This document shows positions 36,488 to 44,955 of a DNA stretch of 64,000 nt, piece by piece (position 1 is the stretch's first letter; every line of letters begins with the position of its first letter). Source of the stretch: Anaerococcus sp. mt242. Its GTDB lineage: Bacteria > Bacillota > Clostridia > Tissierellales > Peptoniphilaceae. The stretch covers positions 1-64,000 of the forward strand of contig NZ_JAEUYX010000001.1 in assembly GCF_016798225.1 (NCBI RefSeq), read 5' to 3'. Below the pieces are notes generated by a model. The model was not told where the DNA came from. It saw only the letters and a list, made by a program, of their open reading frames with translations, and searched no databases. Made by a program: the position numbers and the translations under genes.

Positions 36488-36982
36488 ATGAAATTACATG
36501 AATTACAACCTAATCAACCTCTAAAAAAGAGAAAAAGAAAAGGTAGAGGTCCAGGTTCAGGAAATGGTACTCGCGCAGGTCGTGGTCAAGATGGTCAAAA
36601 CTCAAGAAGCGGCGGTGGCGTAAGACCAGGTTTTGAAGGTGGACAAATGCCACTATACAGACGTCTTCCAAAAAGAGGATTTAAAAATATCAACAAAAAA
36701 CAATACGAAGTTATCAATGTTGAAACATTAAATGCTTTTGAAGATGGTACAGAAGTAACACCAGAATTACTATTTGAAAACGGAATATTAAATAAAAATA
36801 AAGCAAAAGATGGAGTTAAAATCCTTGGTGATGGAGAACTTACATCAAAACTAACGGTTAAAGCTCACAAATTCACAGCAAGTGCAAAAGAAAAAATTGA
36901 GGCTGCTGGTGGATCAGTAGAAGAAATTGAAGTTAAAAAATGGGTAAAACCATCTAAGAAAGAAACTACACAAGAAAATTAA
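36488..36982 (+). CDS. rplO: 50S ribosomal protein L15
   Basis: A 164-residue L15 with an N-terminal glycine-rich segment G-R-G-P-G-S-G-N-G and R-L-P-K-R-G-F near 60. The C terminus is about 15-18 residues longer than the usual 146 and is Lys/Glu rich. It organises several domains of 23S rRNA. Eleven bases separate it from secY. Confidence 0.98.
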   Translation: MKLHELQPNQPLKKRKRKGRGPGSGNGTRAGRGQDGQNSRSGGGVRPGFEGGQMPLYRRLPKRGFKNINKKQYEVINVETLNAFEDGTEVTPELLFENGILNKNKAKDGVKILGDGELTSKLTVKAHKFTASAKEKIEAAGGSVEEIEVKKWVKPSKKETTQEN

Positions 36983-36993
36983 GAAGGTGAGCA

Positions 36994-38268
36994 ATGCTAG
37001 AAACAATAAAAAAAGCATCTAAAGAGCCAGAGATTAGGAAGAGATTTTGGTTTACTATCCTAATGCTAGTTATCTATAGACTTGGAAATAATATTCCAAT
37101 ACCATTTATAGATCAAGAAACTCTTAGAAATGCTTACTCATCTGTTGAAGGAACCCTAGTTGACTACCTAAATATGCTAACAGGTGGTGGACTATCAACC
37201 CTTTCAATATTTGCCCTAGGAGTACAACCTTACATTACATCTAGTATCGTAATGCAGCTTTTAACAGTTGTAATACCAAGACTGGAAGAGTTAACCCGTG
37301 AAGGTGAGCAAGGACGTAAACAAATCCAAAAATACACTAGATATGTAACAATCATTCTTGCAATATTCCAAGCAGTAGCAGTAACAAACGGTTTATACGG
37401 AGCAGCACTTGCAAATGCAACAGGATTTCAAAAACTTGCAATGAATGTCATACTAATCGGCGGAACAATGTTTGTAACTTGGATGGGTGAAACCATAACA
37501 GAAAAAGGACTGGGAAATGGAACAAGTCTTTTAATATTTATGGGTATTATAGCATCCTTCCCAAGAACAATTGCAAGATGGGGTGATCAAGTTCACTATG
37601 GATTAGTAAACTACCTACCAATTATCATCATGGTTATACTAATAATCTTAATTGTAATGGCAGTAGTACTAATCTCAGAAGGTGAACGTAAAATTCCAAT
37701 CCAATATGCAAAAAGAGTTGTAGGACGCAAAATGTATGGTGGCCAATCAACTCACATCCCAGTTAAAGTAAACATGGGTGGAGTAATGCCAATAGTATTT
37801 GCATCAGCAGTACTTGCAATACCATCAACAATTGGACTTTTCTTTGGAAACGGTGGAAAAAGTGGGATAACAGATTTCTTCCAAAATACAACTGGAGGAT
37901 TTATCCTATACTTAATTATCCAATCAGCGTTAATCTTAATATTTGCATATTTTTATAACCAAATCCAATTTAATACTGTAGAATACGCTAAGCAATTACA
38001 ACAAAATGGTGGATTTATCCCAGGCATTAGACCAGGAAAACCAACTAGTGAGTATTTGGCAAAAGTTGCAACAAGAATAACCTTTATAGGATCAATTGCA
38101 CTAGCTCTACTAACAATCATTCCAGCAATTGCATCAAAATTATTAGGATTATCCCTATCATTTGGTGGTTCATCAGTAATCATCGTAGTAGGAGTAATAA
38201 TCGAGACAATTAAACAATTAGAAGCAATGATGACAATGAAGCAATACAAAGGGTTTTTAAATAGGTAA
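36994..38268 (+). CDS. secY: protein translocase subunit SecY
   Basis: A 424-residue translocon channel with ten membrane helices; helix 2a plug region near 65-75, G-V-Q-P-Y-I-T-S-S-I near 75 and cytoplasmic loop R-x-I-P-I-Q-Y-A-K-R near 235 are typical. It forms SecYEG for export and membrane insertion. GAAGGTGAGC precedes the ATG. It is followed after three bases by adk, the usual order. Confidence 0.99.
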   Translation: MLETIKKASKEPEIRKRFWFTILMLVIYRLGNNIPIPFIDQETLRNAYSSVEGTLVDYLNMLTGGGLSTLSIFALGVQPYITSSIVMQLLTVVIPRLEELTREGEQGRKQIQKYTRYVTIILAIFQAVAVTNGLYGAALANATGFQKLAMNVILIGGTMFVTWMGETITEKGLGNGTSLLIFMGIIASFPRTIARWGDQVHYGLVNYLPIIIMVILIILIVMAVVLISEGERKIPIQYAKRVVGRKMYGGQSTHIPVKVNMGGVMPIVFASAVLAIPSTIGLFFGNGGKSGITDFFQNTTGGFILYLIIQSALILIFAYFYNQIQFNTVEYAKQLQQNGGFIPGIRPGKPTSEYLAKVATRITFIGSIALALLTIIPAIASKLLGLSLSFGGSSVIIVVGVIIETIKQLEAMMTMKQYKGFLNR

Positions 38269-38271
38269 AAG

Positions 38272-38934
38272 ATGAATATTATATTGTTAGGACCCCCAGG
38301 AGCAGGTAAGGGTACACTTTCAAAAAAAATTATAGAAAACTTAAATGCAGTTCAAATTTCCACAGGAGACATTTTTAGATACAATATCAAAAATGAAACT
38401 CCTCTAGGACTTAAAGCAAAAGGATATATGGACAAGGGTGATCTTGTTCCAGATGAAGTAACCATCGACCTACTTTGGGATTATTTTGATAAATTAGAAA
38501 ATAACGAAGATAGCGAACTAATCGTATTATTTGATGGATTCCCAAGAACAATCAATCAAGCAAAATCGCTTGATAGCGGAATGGATCAAAGAAATCAAAA
38601 AATAGATGGCGTAATCTACTTTGATGTTGACTATGATACACTTATCAAAAGAACAACAGGTAGACGTGTATGCCCAAACTGTGGAGCAACATATCATATA
38701 GAAAATCATCCACCAAAAGTGGAAGGCATCTGTGATAAATGCGATACAGAATTAATTCAAAGAAAAGACGATAAACTAGAAACAGTAAAAAACAGAATCG
38801 ATGTTTACAACGAACAAACCGCAGTACTTATTGATTATTACACCCAAAAAGGTATATTAAAGAGTATTGACGGCACAAAATCTGTTGATGAAATATTTGA
38901 TGAATTTAACAATAAATTAGGAGAATTTAACTAA
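38272..38934 (+). CDS. adk: adenylate kinase
   Basis: A 220-residue long-form adenylate kinase. G-loop G-P-P-G-A-G-K-G-T at 7-15, the NMP-binding region T-G-D-I-F-R near 31 and the LID domain with Cys134, Cys137, Cys154 and Cys157 as a structural zinc site, as in Gram-positive enzymes. It interconverts ATP, AMP and ADP. No separate ribosome site is obvious in the three-base gap after secY; it probably relies on coupling. Confidence 0.98.
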   Translation: MNIILLGPPGAGKGTLSKKIIENLNAVQISTGDIFRYNIKNETPLGLKAKGYMDKGDLVPDEVTIDLLWDYFDKLENNEDSELIVLFDGFPRTINQAKSLDSGMDQRNQKIDGVIYFDVDYDTLIKRTTGRRVCPNCGATYHIENHPPKVEGICDKCDTELIQRKDDKLETVKNRIDVYNEQTAVLIDYYTQKGILKSIDGTKSVDEIFDEFNNKLGEFN

Positions 38935-39045
38935 TTTATGGTTAAAAAAAGAGAAAATAAAGAATCTCTTTAGGCCAATATGTCTTAAAAAAGAGATGAA
39001 CGTTGCTAAACAAGACATATTAGATAAGATAAGGAGGTTCTATAT
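38935..39045 (+). other. structured gap between adk and infA, lacking map
   Basis: This 111-base gap is where map usually lies in Firmicutes. It contains AAAGAGA (38948-38954) that can pair with TCTCTTT (38965-38971), which can alternatively pair with AAAGAGA (38989-38995), so the two hairpins exclude each other. A further 10-bp stem AATATGTCTT/AAGACATATT (38977-38986, 39012-39021) follows. A tiny open frame of 11 codons starts at 38938. It resembles an attenuator or regulatory leader; function unknown. Confidence 0.45.
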
Positions 39046-39264
39046 ATGTCAAAAAAAGATGCTATAGAAGTTACAGGAGTAGTAAAAGAAGCACTCCCAA
39101 ATGCAATATTTAAAGTAGAACTAGAAAATGGACACGAAATCCAAGCCCATATCTCAGGAAAACTACGCATGAACAGCATAAGAATATTAGAAGGAGATAA
39201 AGTAACAGTAGAACTATCTCCATATGACCTTACACAGGGAAGAATTACTTGGCGACGCAAGTAG
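39046..39264 (+). CDS. infA: translation initiation factor IF-1
   Basis: A 72-residue IF-1 (OB fold) with L-P-N-A-x-F-x-V-E-L near 20 and H-I-S-G-K-L-R-M-N-x-I-R-I near 35. Standard length. It blocks the A site during initiation. AAGGAGG upstream. Unusually it follows adk directly with a structured gap rather than map. Confidence 0.99.
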   Translation: MSKKDAIEVTGVVKEALPNAIFKVELENGHEIQAHISGKLRMNSIRILEGDKVTVELSPYDLTQGRITWRRK

Positions 39265-39278
39265 ACAAGGAGAAATAA

Positions 39279-39392
39279 ATGAAAGTTAGAGCATCAGTAA
39301 AAAAAATGTGCGATAAATGCAAAATTATCAAAAGAAACGGAAAAGTTATGGTAATTTGCGAAAATCCAAAACATAAACAAAGACAAGGTTAG
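39279..39392 (+). CDS. rpmJ: 50S ribosomal protein L36
   Basis: A 37-residue L36, M-K-V-R-A-S-V-K-K at the start. Cys11, Cys14, Cys27 and His32 form its zinc ribbon. AAGGAG precedes it. It lies between infA and rpsM, its canonical place. Confidence 0.98.
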   Translation: MKVRASVKKMCDKCKIIKRNGKVMVICENPKHKQRQG

Positions 39393-39401
39393 GAGGGTTT
39401 A

Positions 39402-39746
39402 ATGCCAAGATTAGCTGGTATAGATTTACCTAGAGAAAAAAGAGCAGAAATAGGCCTTACTTATATTTACGGAATCGGCCGTGCAACTGCTAATGAAATA
39501 TTAAAAAACACAGGAATCAATCCTGATACAAAAATGAAAGATCTTACTGAAGAAGAATTAGGTCAAATTCGTGAACAACTAAATCAATATACAATCGAAG
39601 GTGATTTACGTCGTGAAACATCAATGAATATTAGAGCTCTTCGCGAAATTAACTCATACAGAGGAAACAGACACAAAGCAGGCCTTCCAGTAAGAGGACA
39701 AAATACTAAAAACAACGCAAGAACAAGAAAAGGAAGAAAGGGTTAA
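39402..39746 (+). CDS. rpsM: 30S ribosomal protein S13
   Basis: A 114-residue S13 with A-G-I-D-L-P, I-Y-G-I-G-R near 23 and R-G[12 protein letters not shown] near 85. The C-terminal tail, which touches P-site tRNA, is a little shorter than the typical 120-121-residue form. GGAGGG precedes the ATG. Confidence 0.98.
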   Translation: MPRLAGIDLPREKRAEIGLTYIYGIGRATANEILKNTGINPDTKMKDLTEEELGQIREQLNQYTIEGDLRRETSMNIRALREINSYRGNRHKAGLPVRGQNTKNNARTRKGRKG

Positions 39747-39755
39747 GGAGAATAA

Positions 39756-40151
39756 ATGGCACCAAGAGGCAAACAAACTTCTAGAAGAAGAAGAGTTAAG
39801 AAAAATGTTGAACGTGGCCAAGCTCACATTAACTCAACATTCAATAACACAATGGTGACAATTACTGATATGCAAGGTAATGCATTATCATGGGCTTCAG
39901 CAGGTCAATTAGGATTTAGAGGAAGCAGAAAATCTACACCATTTGCAGCTCAAGAAGCAGCAGAAACAGCAGCTAAAAAAGCAATCGATCATGGTTTAAA
40001 AACAGTAGAAGTTTATGTAAAAGGACCAGGTAGCGGACGTGAATCAGCTATCAGAAGCTTACAAGCTGCAGGACTTGAAGTAACAATGATTAAAGATGTT
40101 ACACCAATTCCTCACAATGGATGTAGACCACCAAAAAGAAGAAGAGTTTAA
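39756..40151 (+). CDS. rpsK: 30S ribosomal protein S11
   Basis: A 131-residue S11 with H-I-x-S-T-F-N-N-T near 26 and the C-terminal [16 protein letters not shown]. It forms the platform of the 30S subunit. Opens the alpha operon portion with rpsM. AAGGAG is upstream. Confidence 0.99.
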   Translation: MAPRGKQTSRRRRVKKNVERGQAHINSTFNNTMVTITDMQGNALSWASAGQLGFRGSRKSTPFAAQEAAETAAKKAIDHGLKTVEVYVKGPGSGRESAIRSLQAAGLEVTMIKDVTPIPHNGCRPPKRRRV

Positions 40152-40163
40152 TAAGGAGAAATT

Positions 40164-40757
40164 ATGGCAGTATCAAAAGATCCAGTTTATAAAAGAGCAA
40201 GAGCTTTAGGAATTTCTCCAGCATACCTAGGTTACACAGGTGAATCAAAAAGACAATTACCACAAAGACGTGGAAAAATGTCAGATTACGGTATGCAACA
40301 AAGAGAAAAACAAAAAGCTAAATTCATCTATGGCGTAAGCGAAAAACAATTTAGAGGCTACTATGAAAAAGCTACTAAAATTGAAGGTCAAACAGGTGAA
40401 CAATTAATCGTTCTTTGCGAAAGAAGACTTGATAACATAGCATTTAGATCAGGCCTTGCAAGAACAAGAAGAGAAGCAAGACAAATTGTAACTCACGGAC
40501 ACTTATTAGTAAATGGTAAACAAGTAGACATCCCATCATACCTAGTAGAAGTTGGCGATGTTATCGAAGTACGTGAAAAATCTAGAAATAAAGCTTTATT
40601 TAAAACTATCAAAGAAACAAATGCTACATTTGGAGTAGTTGAATGGATGAGCTCAGATCTAGAAAACCTAAAAGTAACTATTGATAGACTTCCAACAAGA
40701 GAAGAAATTGATATCCCAGTAGAAGAACGTATGATCGTAGAGTTCTACTCTAAATAA
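40164..40757 (+). CDS. rpsD: 30S ribosomal protein S4
   Basis: A 197-residue S4 with an S4 RNA-binding domain (R-L-D-N-I-A-F-R-S-G-L near 91). In many bacteria it represses the alpha operon. It sits between rpsK and rpoA as in Clostridia. There are no Cys pairs in the N-terminal region, so it is the zinc-free form. Confidence 0.98.
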   Translation: MAVSKDPVYKRARALGISPAYLGYTGESKRQLPQRRGKMSDYGMQQREKQKAKFIYGVSEKQFRGYYEKATKIEGQTGEQLIVLCERRLDNIAFRSGLARTRREARQIVTHGHLLVNGKQVDIPSYLVEVGDVIEVREKSRNKALFKTIKETNATFGVVEWMSSDLENLKVTIDRLPTREEIDIPVEERMIVEFYSK

Positions 40758-40791
40758 TTAAGAACTAAAAAGTTAGAACTAAGGAGTTACC

Positions 40792-41748
40792 ATGATCGAA
40801 AAATTAGATACAAATATAGAAATACTCGATATAAACGAAGGCGATCATTATGGCAAATTTGCCCTATATCCACTCGAACGAGGCTATGGTACAACCATAG
40901 GAAACAGTATTAGAAGGGTGCTTTTATCATCCTTACCTGGTTCTAGCGTCTCAAAAATTCTAATTGAAGGAGTCCTTCATGAATTTTCCACTATAGATGG
41001 AGTAGTAGAAGACGTTCCTGAAATAATTTTAAACTTAAAAGGCCTTGACATCAAAAAACATGGTGATGAAGATGTTACCCTATTTTTAGATATTCAAGGA
41101 CCAAAAATTGTAACAGCAAAAGATATTAGCAAAGATAGCTCTATCGAAATTGCAAACCCAGATCATTACATTGCAACAGTAAATGATAAAGCAAATCTAT
41201 TTATCTCTCTTGAAGTTACAAATGGTAAGGGATACCAATTATCAGACCAAAACAAATCTGAATCAGATCCAATAGGTACTATTGCTATAGATTCATCATT
41301 TACACCAGTAGAAAAAGTAAACTACTTTGTAGAAAATACTAGAGTAGGTGAGGCTACTGACTATGATAAATTAATCATAGAAGTGTGGACAAATGGAACT
41401 ATATCACCACAAGAAGCTCTTTCTGAAGGAGCAAATATCTTAATTAATGACTTTAAATACTTTAGAGACCTTCCAAATGTGTCATTCGTAGAAGAAGAAA
41501 TTAAAGAAGAAAACGAAGAAGTTGTTGTTGAAGATAATACAGACCAACAACTAGAAAAAACAATCGAAGAAATGGACCTATCCCTACGTTCATTTAACTG
41601 TCTAAAAAGAGCAGGATTCGATACAGTAAGTGATATAGTAGAAAAATCTGAATCAGAATTAAAATCAATTAAAAACTTTGGTAAAAAATCACTAGAAGAA
41701 GTAAAAGACAAAGTTCATGAAATGGGACTAAGTCTTAAAGATGAATAG
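40792..41748 (+). CDS. rpoA: DNA-directed RNA polymerase subunit alpha
   Basis: A 318-residue alpha subunit. The N-terminal dimerisation domain has G-N-S-I-R-R-V-L-L-S-S near 37. An acidic linker (about 230-255) joins the C-terminal domain with helix-hairpin motifs L-S-x-R-S-F-N-C-L-K-R-A near 263 and I-K-N-F-G-K-K-S-L near 292, which contacts UP elements and activators. AAGGAG precedes it; the 34-base gap to rpsD has a duplicated AGAACTAA. Confidence 0.99.
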   Translation: MIEKLDTNIEILDINEGDHYGKFALYPLERGYGTTIGNSIRRVLLSSLPGSSVSKILIEGVLHEFSTIDGVVEDVPEIILNLKGLDIKKHGDEDVTLFLDIQGPKIVTAKDISKDSSIEIANPDHYIATVNDKANLFISLEVTNGKGYQLSDQNKSESDPIGTIAIDSSFTPVEKVNYFVENTRVGEATDYDKLIIEVWTNGTISPQEALSEGANILINDFKYFRDLPNVSFVEEEIKEENEEVVVEDNTDQQLEKTIEEMDLSLRSFNCLKRAGFDTVSDIVEKSESELKSIKNFGKKSLEEVKDKVHEMGLSLKDE

Positions 41749-41757
41749 GAGGTAAAA

Positions 41758-42099
41758 ATGGCTAATAAAAGAAAACTTGGCAGAAGAACTGACCATAGAA
41801 ATGCCATGCTTAGAAATCAAGTGACTTCTTTATTCGAAAACGGTAGAATTGAAACTACAGTTACAAGAGCTAAAGAAACACAAAAAATGGCTGAAAAAAT
41901 GATCACTCTTGGCAAAGATGGCTCACTTCATGCAAGAAGACAAGCTGCAAGCTACATTTACAAACCATCTACAGTTCAAAAATTATTTGATGAAATAGCA
42001 CCAGAATATGAAGAACGTAACGGTGGTTACACAAGAGTACTAAAAATGGGACCAAGAAGAGGCGACGGCTCAGAAAGAGCTATACTTGAACTTGTTTAA
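41758..42099 (+). CDS. rplQ: 50S ribosomal protein L17
   Basis: A 113-residue L17, with K-L-G-R-x-T-D-H-R near 5 and the [11 protein letters not shown] end. It closes the ribosomal cluster. No ecfA/truA/rplM genes follow, unlike in Bacillus; instead there is a structured gap and terminator. Confidence 0.98.
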   Translation: MANKRKLGRRTDHRNAMLRNQVTSLFENGRIETTVTRAKETQKMAEKMITLGKDGSLHARRQAASYIYKPSTVQKLFDEIAPEYEERNGGYTRVLKMGPRRGDGSERAILELV

Positions 42100-42300
42100 T
42101 AACAAGGATACTAAAAAACTTATGTGTAGATTATCTAGAGTACCCACAGTAAATTTTAGCTCTAAAAACTAAATTCACAACAGGTATTACCCTGTGAAAG
42201 GATCACTTTCAGGTAAAACACAGAGAGAATCAATATAGCATATAAGTTAAAAAATCCAACCCATAATAAAATCAATTAATAAATTAATAATAAAACTTCT
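42100..42300 (+). other. unexplained structured region downstream of rplQ
   Basis: About 200 gene-free bases lie before the terminator. Hairpins seen: TTTTA-gctc-TAAAA (42154-42167); CAGG with CCTG (42181-42184, 42191-42194) extended by TTCA (42174-42177) and TGAA (42195-42198); TGAAAG-gatca-CTTTCA (42195-42211). The last two share bases 42195-42198 and cannot coexist, a switch-like layout. No open frame with a ribosome site. Could be a small RNA or a 3' UTR element. Confidence 0.4.
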
Positions 42301-42334
42301 AGCATCTTTGAGCGTGTACAAAGGTGCTTTTTTG
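42301..42334 (+). terminator. terminator of the ribosomal protein cluster
   Basis: AGCATCTTTG (42301-42310) pairs with CAAAGGTGCT (42319-42328), one G-U pair, eight-base loop, followed by T7. Confidence 0.93.
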
Positions 42335-42382
42335 TTTGCCAAAAGTAGGGTAAGAAATCATAGAAATATAAAGGAGTAGATT

Positions 42383-43039
42383 ATGTCTTATAAATTAGTA
42401 ATATTTGATATGGATGGACTGATGTTAGATACAGAAAAATTTTATTATGAGTCGTGGTTTAAGTTTAGTGAAGAATATGGCTTTGAATATAATAATGAAA
42501 AGAGAAAGCAACTTGCGGGCATGTCCGGTAAGAAAATAAAAGAAATTATTGCAAAAGAAATTGGTATCAAGGAAAAAGCAAGTGAATTAAGAAACAAATT
42601 AACAGAATATCGCAAAGAATATTTTTTAAATTATAAGGGTGATATGAAAAAAGAGGGGCTAGTTAATTTGTTAGAATTTTTAAAAGAAAATAAAATTAAA
42701 GTTTGTGTAGCCTCCTCAAGTTCTAGAGAAAAGATCTCATATTTGCTCAAGAATCAAGATATAGATCACTACTTTGATTTTTATGTGTCCGGTCATGAAC
42801 TAGAAAATGGAAAACCACATCCGGATATATTTTTAAAGGCTTTAGAAGAATCTGGACTAAAAAAAGATGAAGCTCTTATATTAGAAGATTCATTTAACGG
42901 CTATAAGGCGGCCAAGGCAAGTGGTATTGATTATTTAATAATTCATGATAATAGTTTTAAAAAAGATTTTGAAGCTGATAAAGAAGCTAGTAATCTAAAT
43001 GAAGTAATTTCATATTTAAATAATAAAATAAATATTTAA
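42383..43039 (+). CDS. HAD-superfamily phosphatase, beta-phosphoglucomutase-like
   Basis: A 218-residue HAD subfamily IA protein. Motif I D-M-D-G-L-M-L-D-T at 9-17, Asp9 as nucleophile; helical cap (about 18-85); motif II Ser in A-S-S-S-S-R near 110; motif III Lys in N-G-K-P-H-P-D near 145; motif IV L-E-D-S-F-N-G near 168. It belongs to the family including beta-phosphoglucomutase and GS1-like sugar phosphatases; the actual substrate is unknown. AAAGGAG upstream. It lies alone between the ribosomal terminator and the MurNAc operon promoter. Confidence 0.88.
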   Translation: MSYKLVIFDMDGLMLDTEKFYYESWFKFSEEYGFEYNNEKRKQLAGMSGKKIKEIIAKEIGIKEKASELRNKLTEYRKEYFLNYKGDMKKEGLVNLLEFLKENKIKVCVASSSSREKISYLLKNQDIDHYFDFYVSGHELENGKPHPDIFLKALEESGLKKDEALILEDSFNGYKAAKASGIDYLIIHDNSFKKDFEADKEASNLNEVISYLNNKINI

Positions 43040-43055
43040 TAAATCAAAAAAATAA

Positions 43056-43103
43056 TTGAAACATTTATTTATAATGATATAATAGTTTTAAGAAAAGCTT
43101 TTC
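43056..43103 (+). promoter_or_regulatory. promoter and palindrome upstream of the MurNAc operon
   Basis: TTGAAA (43056-43061), 16 bases, TATAAT (43078-43083). A perfect 12-bp palindrome GAAAAGCTTTTC (43092-43103) sits at about the start of the transcript. It is a candidate operator for the RpiR-family regulator encoded by the first gene. Assignment by position only. Confidence 0.6.
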
Positions 43104-43118
43104 ACAAAAGAGGTGTTT

Positions 43119-43964
43119 ATGGATTATTTAATAAAAATAAATCAAAGAAAGTCTGAATTTACACCATCTGACAGAAAAATTTCAGATTTTATGGTTGATA
43201 ATCCTAGATTGGTTTTAAATAGCAATACTCAGCAATTAGCTAGTTTGATTGAAACAAGCCAATCAGCCATTATTAGATTTGTAAAAAAAATAGGATATAG
43301 GGGATATGTTGATTTGAAAGTTGATATAGCCAAATCCCTTGAAACAGATACTAATCAGCTTAAAGATGAAGTTATTAAGGGTGGTGAAGCTACTCCAAGC
43401 ATTGTTTCTAAAAGCAAAAACAATGTCTTATCAGCTGTAGAAAAGACCTTTGCTTTGTTAGATGACGAAATTATAGAAAAATCAACAAAATATTTAGTAG
43501 AAGCAAATGATATATACCTAGCAGGAGTAGGAAGCTCTGGACTGGTATGCGAAGATTTTTTATATAAACTTCAAAGGGCTGGGCAAAAAGCTTATTATCA
43601 AAGAGATGCCCATACTAATTTGGCTTTGATTGCAAATATAAAAAAAGATGATGTTTTGGTATGTATAAGCTATTCTGGAAATACTAAGGAAGTAATAATT
43701 GCAGCAGACTTTGCTAAAAGTATTGGTGCAAAAGTTATAACTATAACTAAGGGTGCAAATACTAGCTTATCCAAGCTTTCAGATGAGGTTTTGTTAATAC
43801 CTGAAATTGAAAAAGAAATGAGATTTGGGGCTGTATCATCTAGATTATCATCACAAATAGTAACTGATATCTTATATTATGGATATTTGGCTGAAAACAT
43901 GGATGCTGTTACTGATAATTTAAAAATTTCTAAGCAGTTAACCAATAATTTAAAGGATAAATAA
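43119..43964 (+). CDS. murR: RpiR/MurR-family transcriptional regulator
   Basis: A 281-residue regulator with an N-terminal RpiR helix-turn-helix (about 1-77; S-Q-S-A-I-I-R-F-V-K-K-I-G-Y) and a sugar-isomerase (SIS) domain (about 125-260; A-G-V-G-S-S-G-L, S-Y-S-G-N-T-K-E) that should bind a sugar phosphate. As the first gene before mupG, murQ and murP it probably responds to MurNAc-6-P. A GTG at 43113 lies in the ribosome site AGAGGTG, so ATG 43119 was used. Confidence 0.88.
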   Translation: MDYLIKINQRKSEFTPSDRKISDFMVDNPRLVLNSNTQQLASLIETSQSAIIRFVKKIGYRGYVDLKVDIAKSLETDTNQLKDEVIKGGEATPSIVSKSKNNVLSAVEKTFALLDDEIIEKSTKYLVEANDIYLAGVGSSGLVCEDFLYKLQRAGQKAYYQRDAHTNLALIANIKKDDVLVCISYSGNTKEVIIAADFAKSIGAKVITITKGANTSLSKLSDEVLLIPEIEKEMRFGAVSSRLSSQIVTDILYYGYLAENMDAVTDNLKISKQLTNNLKDK

Positions 43965-43965
43965 A

Positions 43966-44955
43966 ATGTTAGGTTTTTCCATTTACTTTGAGAAAGATAT
44001 TGATATAGAAAAAGAAATAGAAAAAAATAAGGATTTTGACTTAGTATTTACTTCCCTTCACTATCCGACCAGTGATGAAAGTTATAGGCAATTCTTAGAA
44101 TTATATAATTTGTGCAAAGATTATAGTATTAGGGTTTGTGTAGATATCAATAATGAAACTTTAAACAATCATCCAGAACTTATTGATATGGATTTGATTT
44201 TAAGGCTTGATTTTGGTTTTACTTATGAAGAGATATCTAAGCTCTCACATAAAAAATCTTTAGCTATTAATGCATCCACTGTTAATAATGACTTTTTATC
44301 TAAGCTTAAATTAGCAAATACAAAAATGGATAATATAATTGCTATTCATAATTTTTATCCTTTAGAATATAGTGGACTATCTGAAGAATATTTTATTAAG
44401 CAAAACAGTCTTATAAAATCTTATGGATTAAACTTAGGAGGATTTATTCCTGGAAATGGAAATCTAAGAGGTCCAGTCTATAAGGGACTTCCTACTTTGG
44501 AAAATGATAGATACAAAAATCCTTATAGTACTTTTATAAAATTTGAAAGAAAATATAAACTAGATTTAATACTCTTATCAGAAGATGTAAGAACTTTGGA
44601 TAAGGAATATATTTCTAAATTTAACAATGAAAAGATTGTGACCTTACCAGTTTTATTTTTAGAGGATTCTAAATATATAGAAAAAATAAAAGTAAGAGCT
44701 GACATAAGTGACTATTTAATTAGAAATGAAAGGGAAAAGAGAGATGTAGATCCTCAAAATCCTACATTTATTAAACGCGGCGATATAGTTATGTTAAATA
44801 ATTTATCTGGTCGTTATAGAGGTGAAATTGAGATTATTAAAAAAGATTTAGGAGTAAGTCCAGAAAGAAATGTGATTGGTAGAGTAAAAGATGATTATCT
44901 AGAAATTGTAGATTATATAAAAGGAGGCGATTTAGTTGAGTTCAACAGAAGATAG
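43966..44955 (+). CDS. mupG: DUF871 protein, MupG-like 6-phospho-N-acetylmuramidase
   Basis: A 329-residue protein with an N-terminal TIM-barrel type domain (about 1-235) starting G-F-S-I-Y and containing H-N-F-Y-P near 125 and G-x-x-P-G-N-G-N-L-R-G-P near 165. A small C-terminal beta domain (about 240-329) ends in an R-G-E-I-E-I motif. DUF871 members such as MupG split MurNAc-6-P-GlcNAc disaccharides after uptake. Location directly before murQ and murP supports that role. It starts one base after the regulator gene and overlaps murQ by 20 bases. Confidence 0.88.
   Translation: MLGFSIYFEKDIDIEKEIEKNKDFDLVFTSLHYPTSDESYRQFLELYNLCKDYSIRVCVDINNETLNNHPELIDMDLILRLDFGFTYEEISKLSHKKSLAINASTVNNDFLSKLKLANTKMDNIIAIHNFYPLEYSGLSEEYFIKQNSLIKSYGLNLGGFIPGNGNLRGPVYKGLPTLENDRYKNPYSTFIKFERKYKLDLILLSEDVRTLDKEYISKFNNEKIVTLPVLFLEDSKYIEKIKVRADISDYLIRNEREKRDVDPQNPTFIKRGDIVMLNNLSGRYRGEIEIIKKDLGVSPERNVIGRVKDDYLEIVDYIKGGDLVEFNRR

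Noticed and set aside
42174-42334. T-box or known riboswitch downstream of rplQ
   Set aside because: No T-box motif, no SAM, TPP, FMN or preQ1 core was recognisable, and the downstream HAD gene has no fitting pathway.
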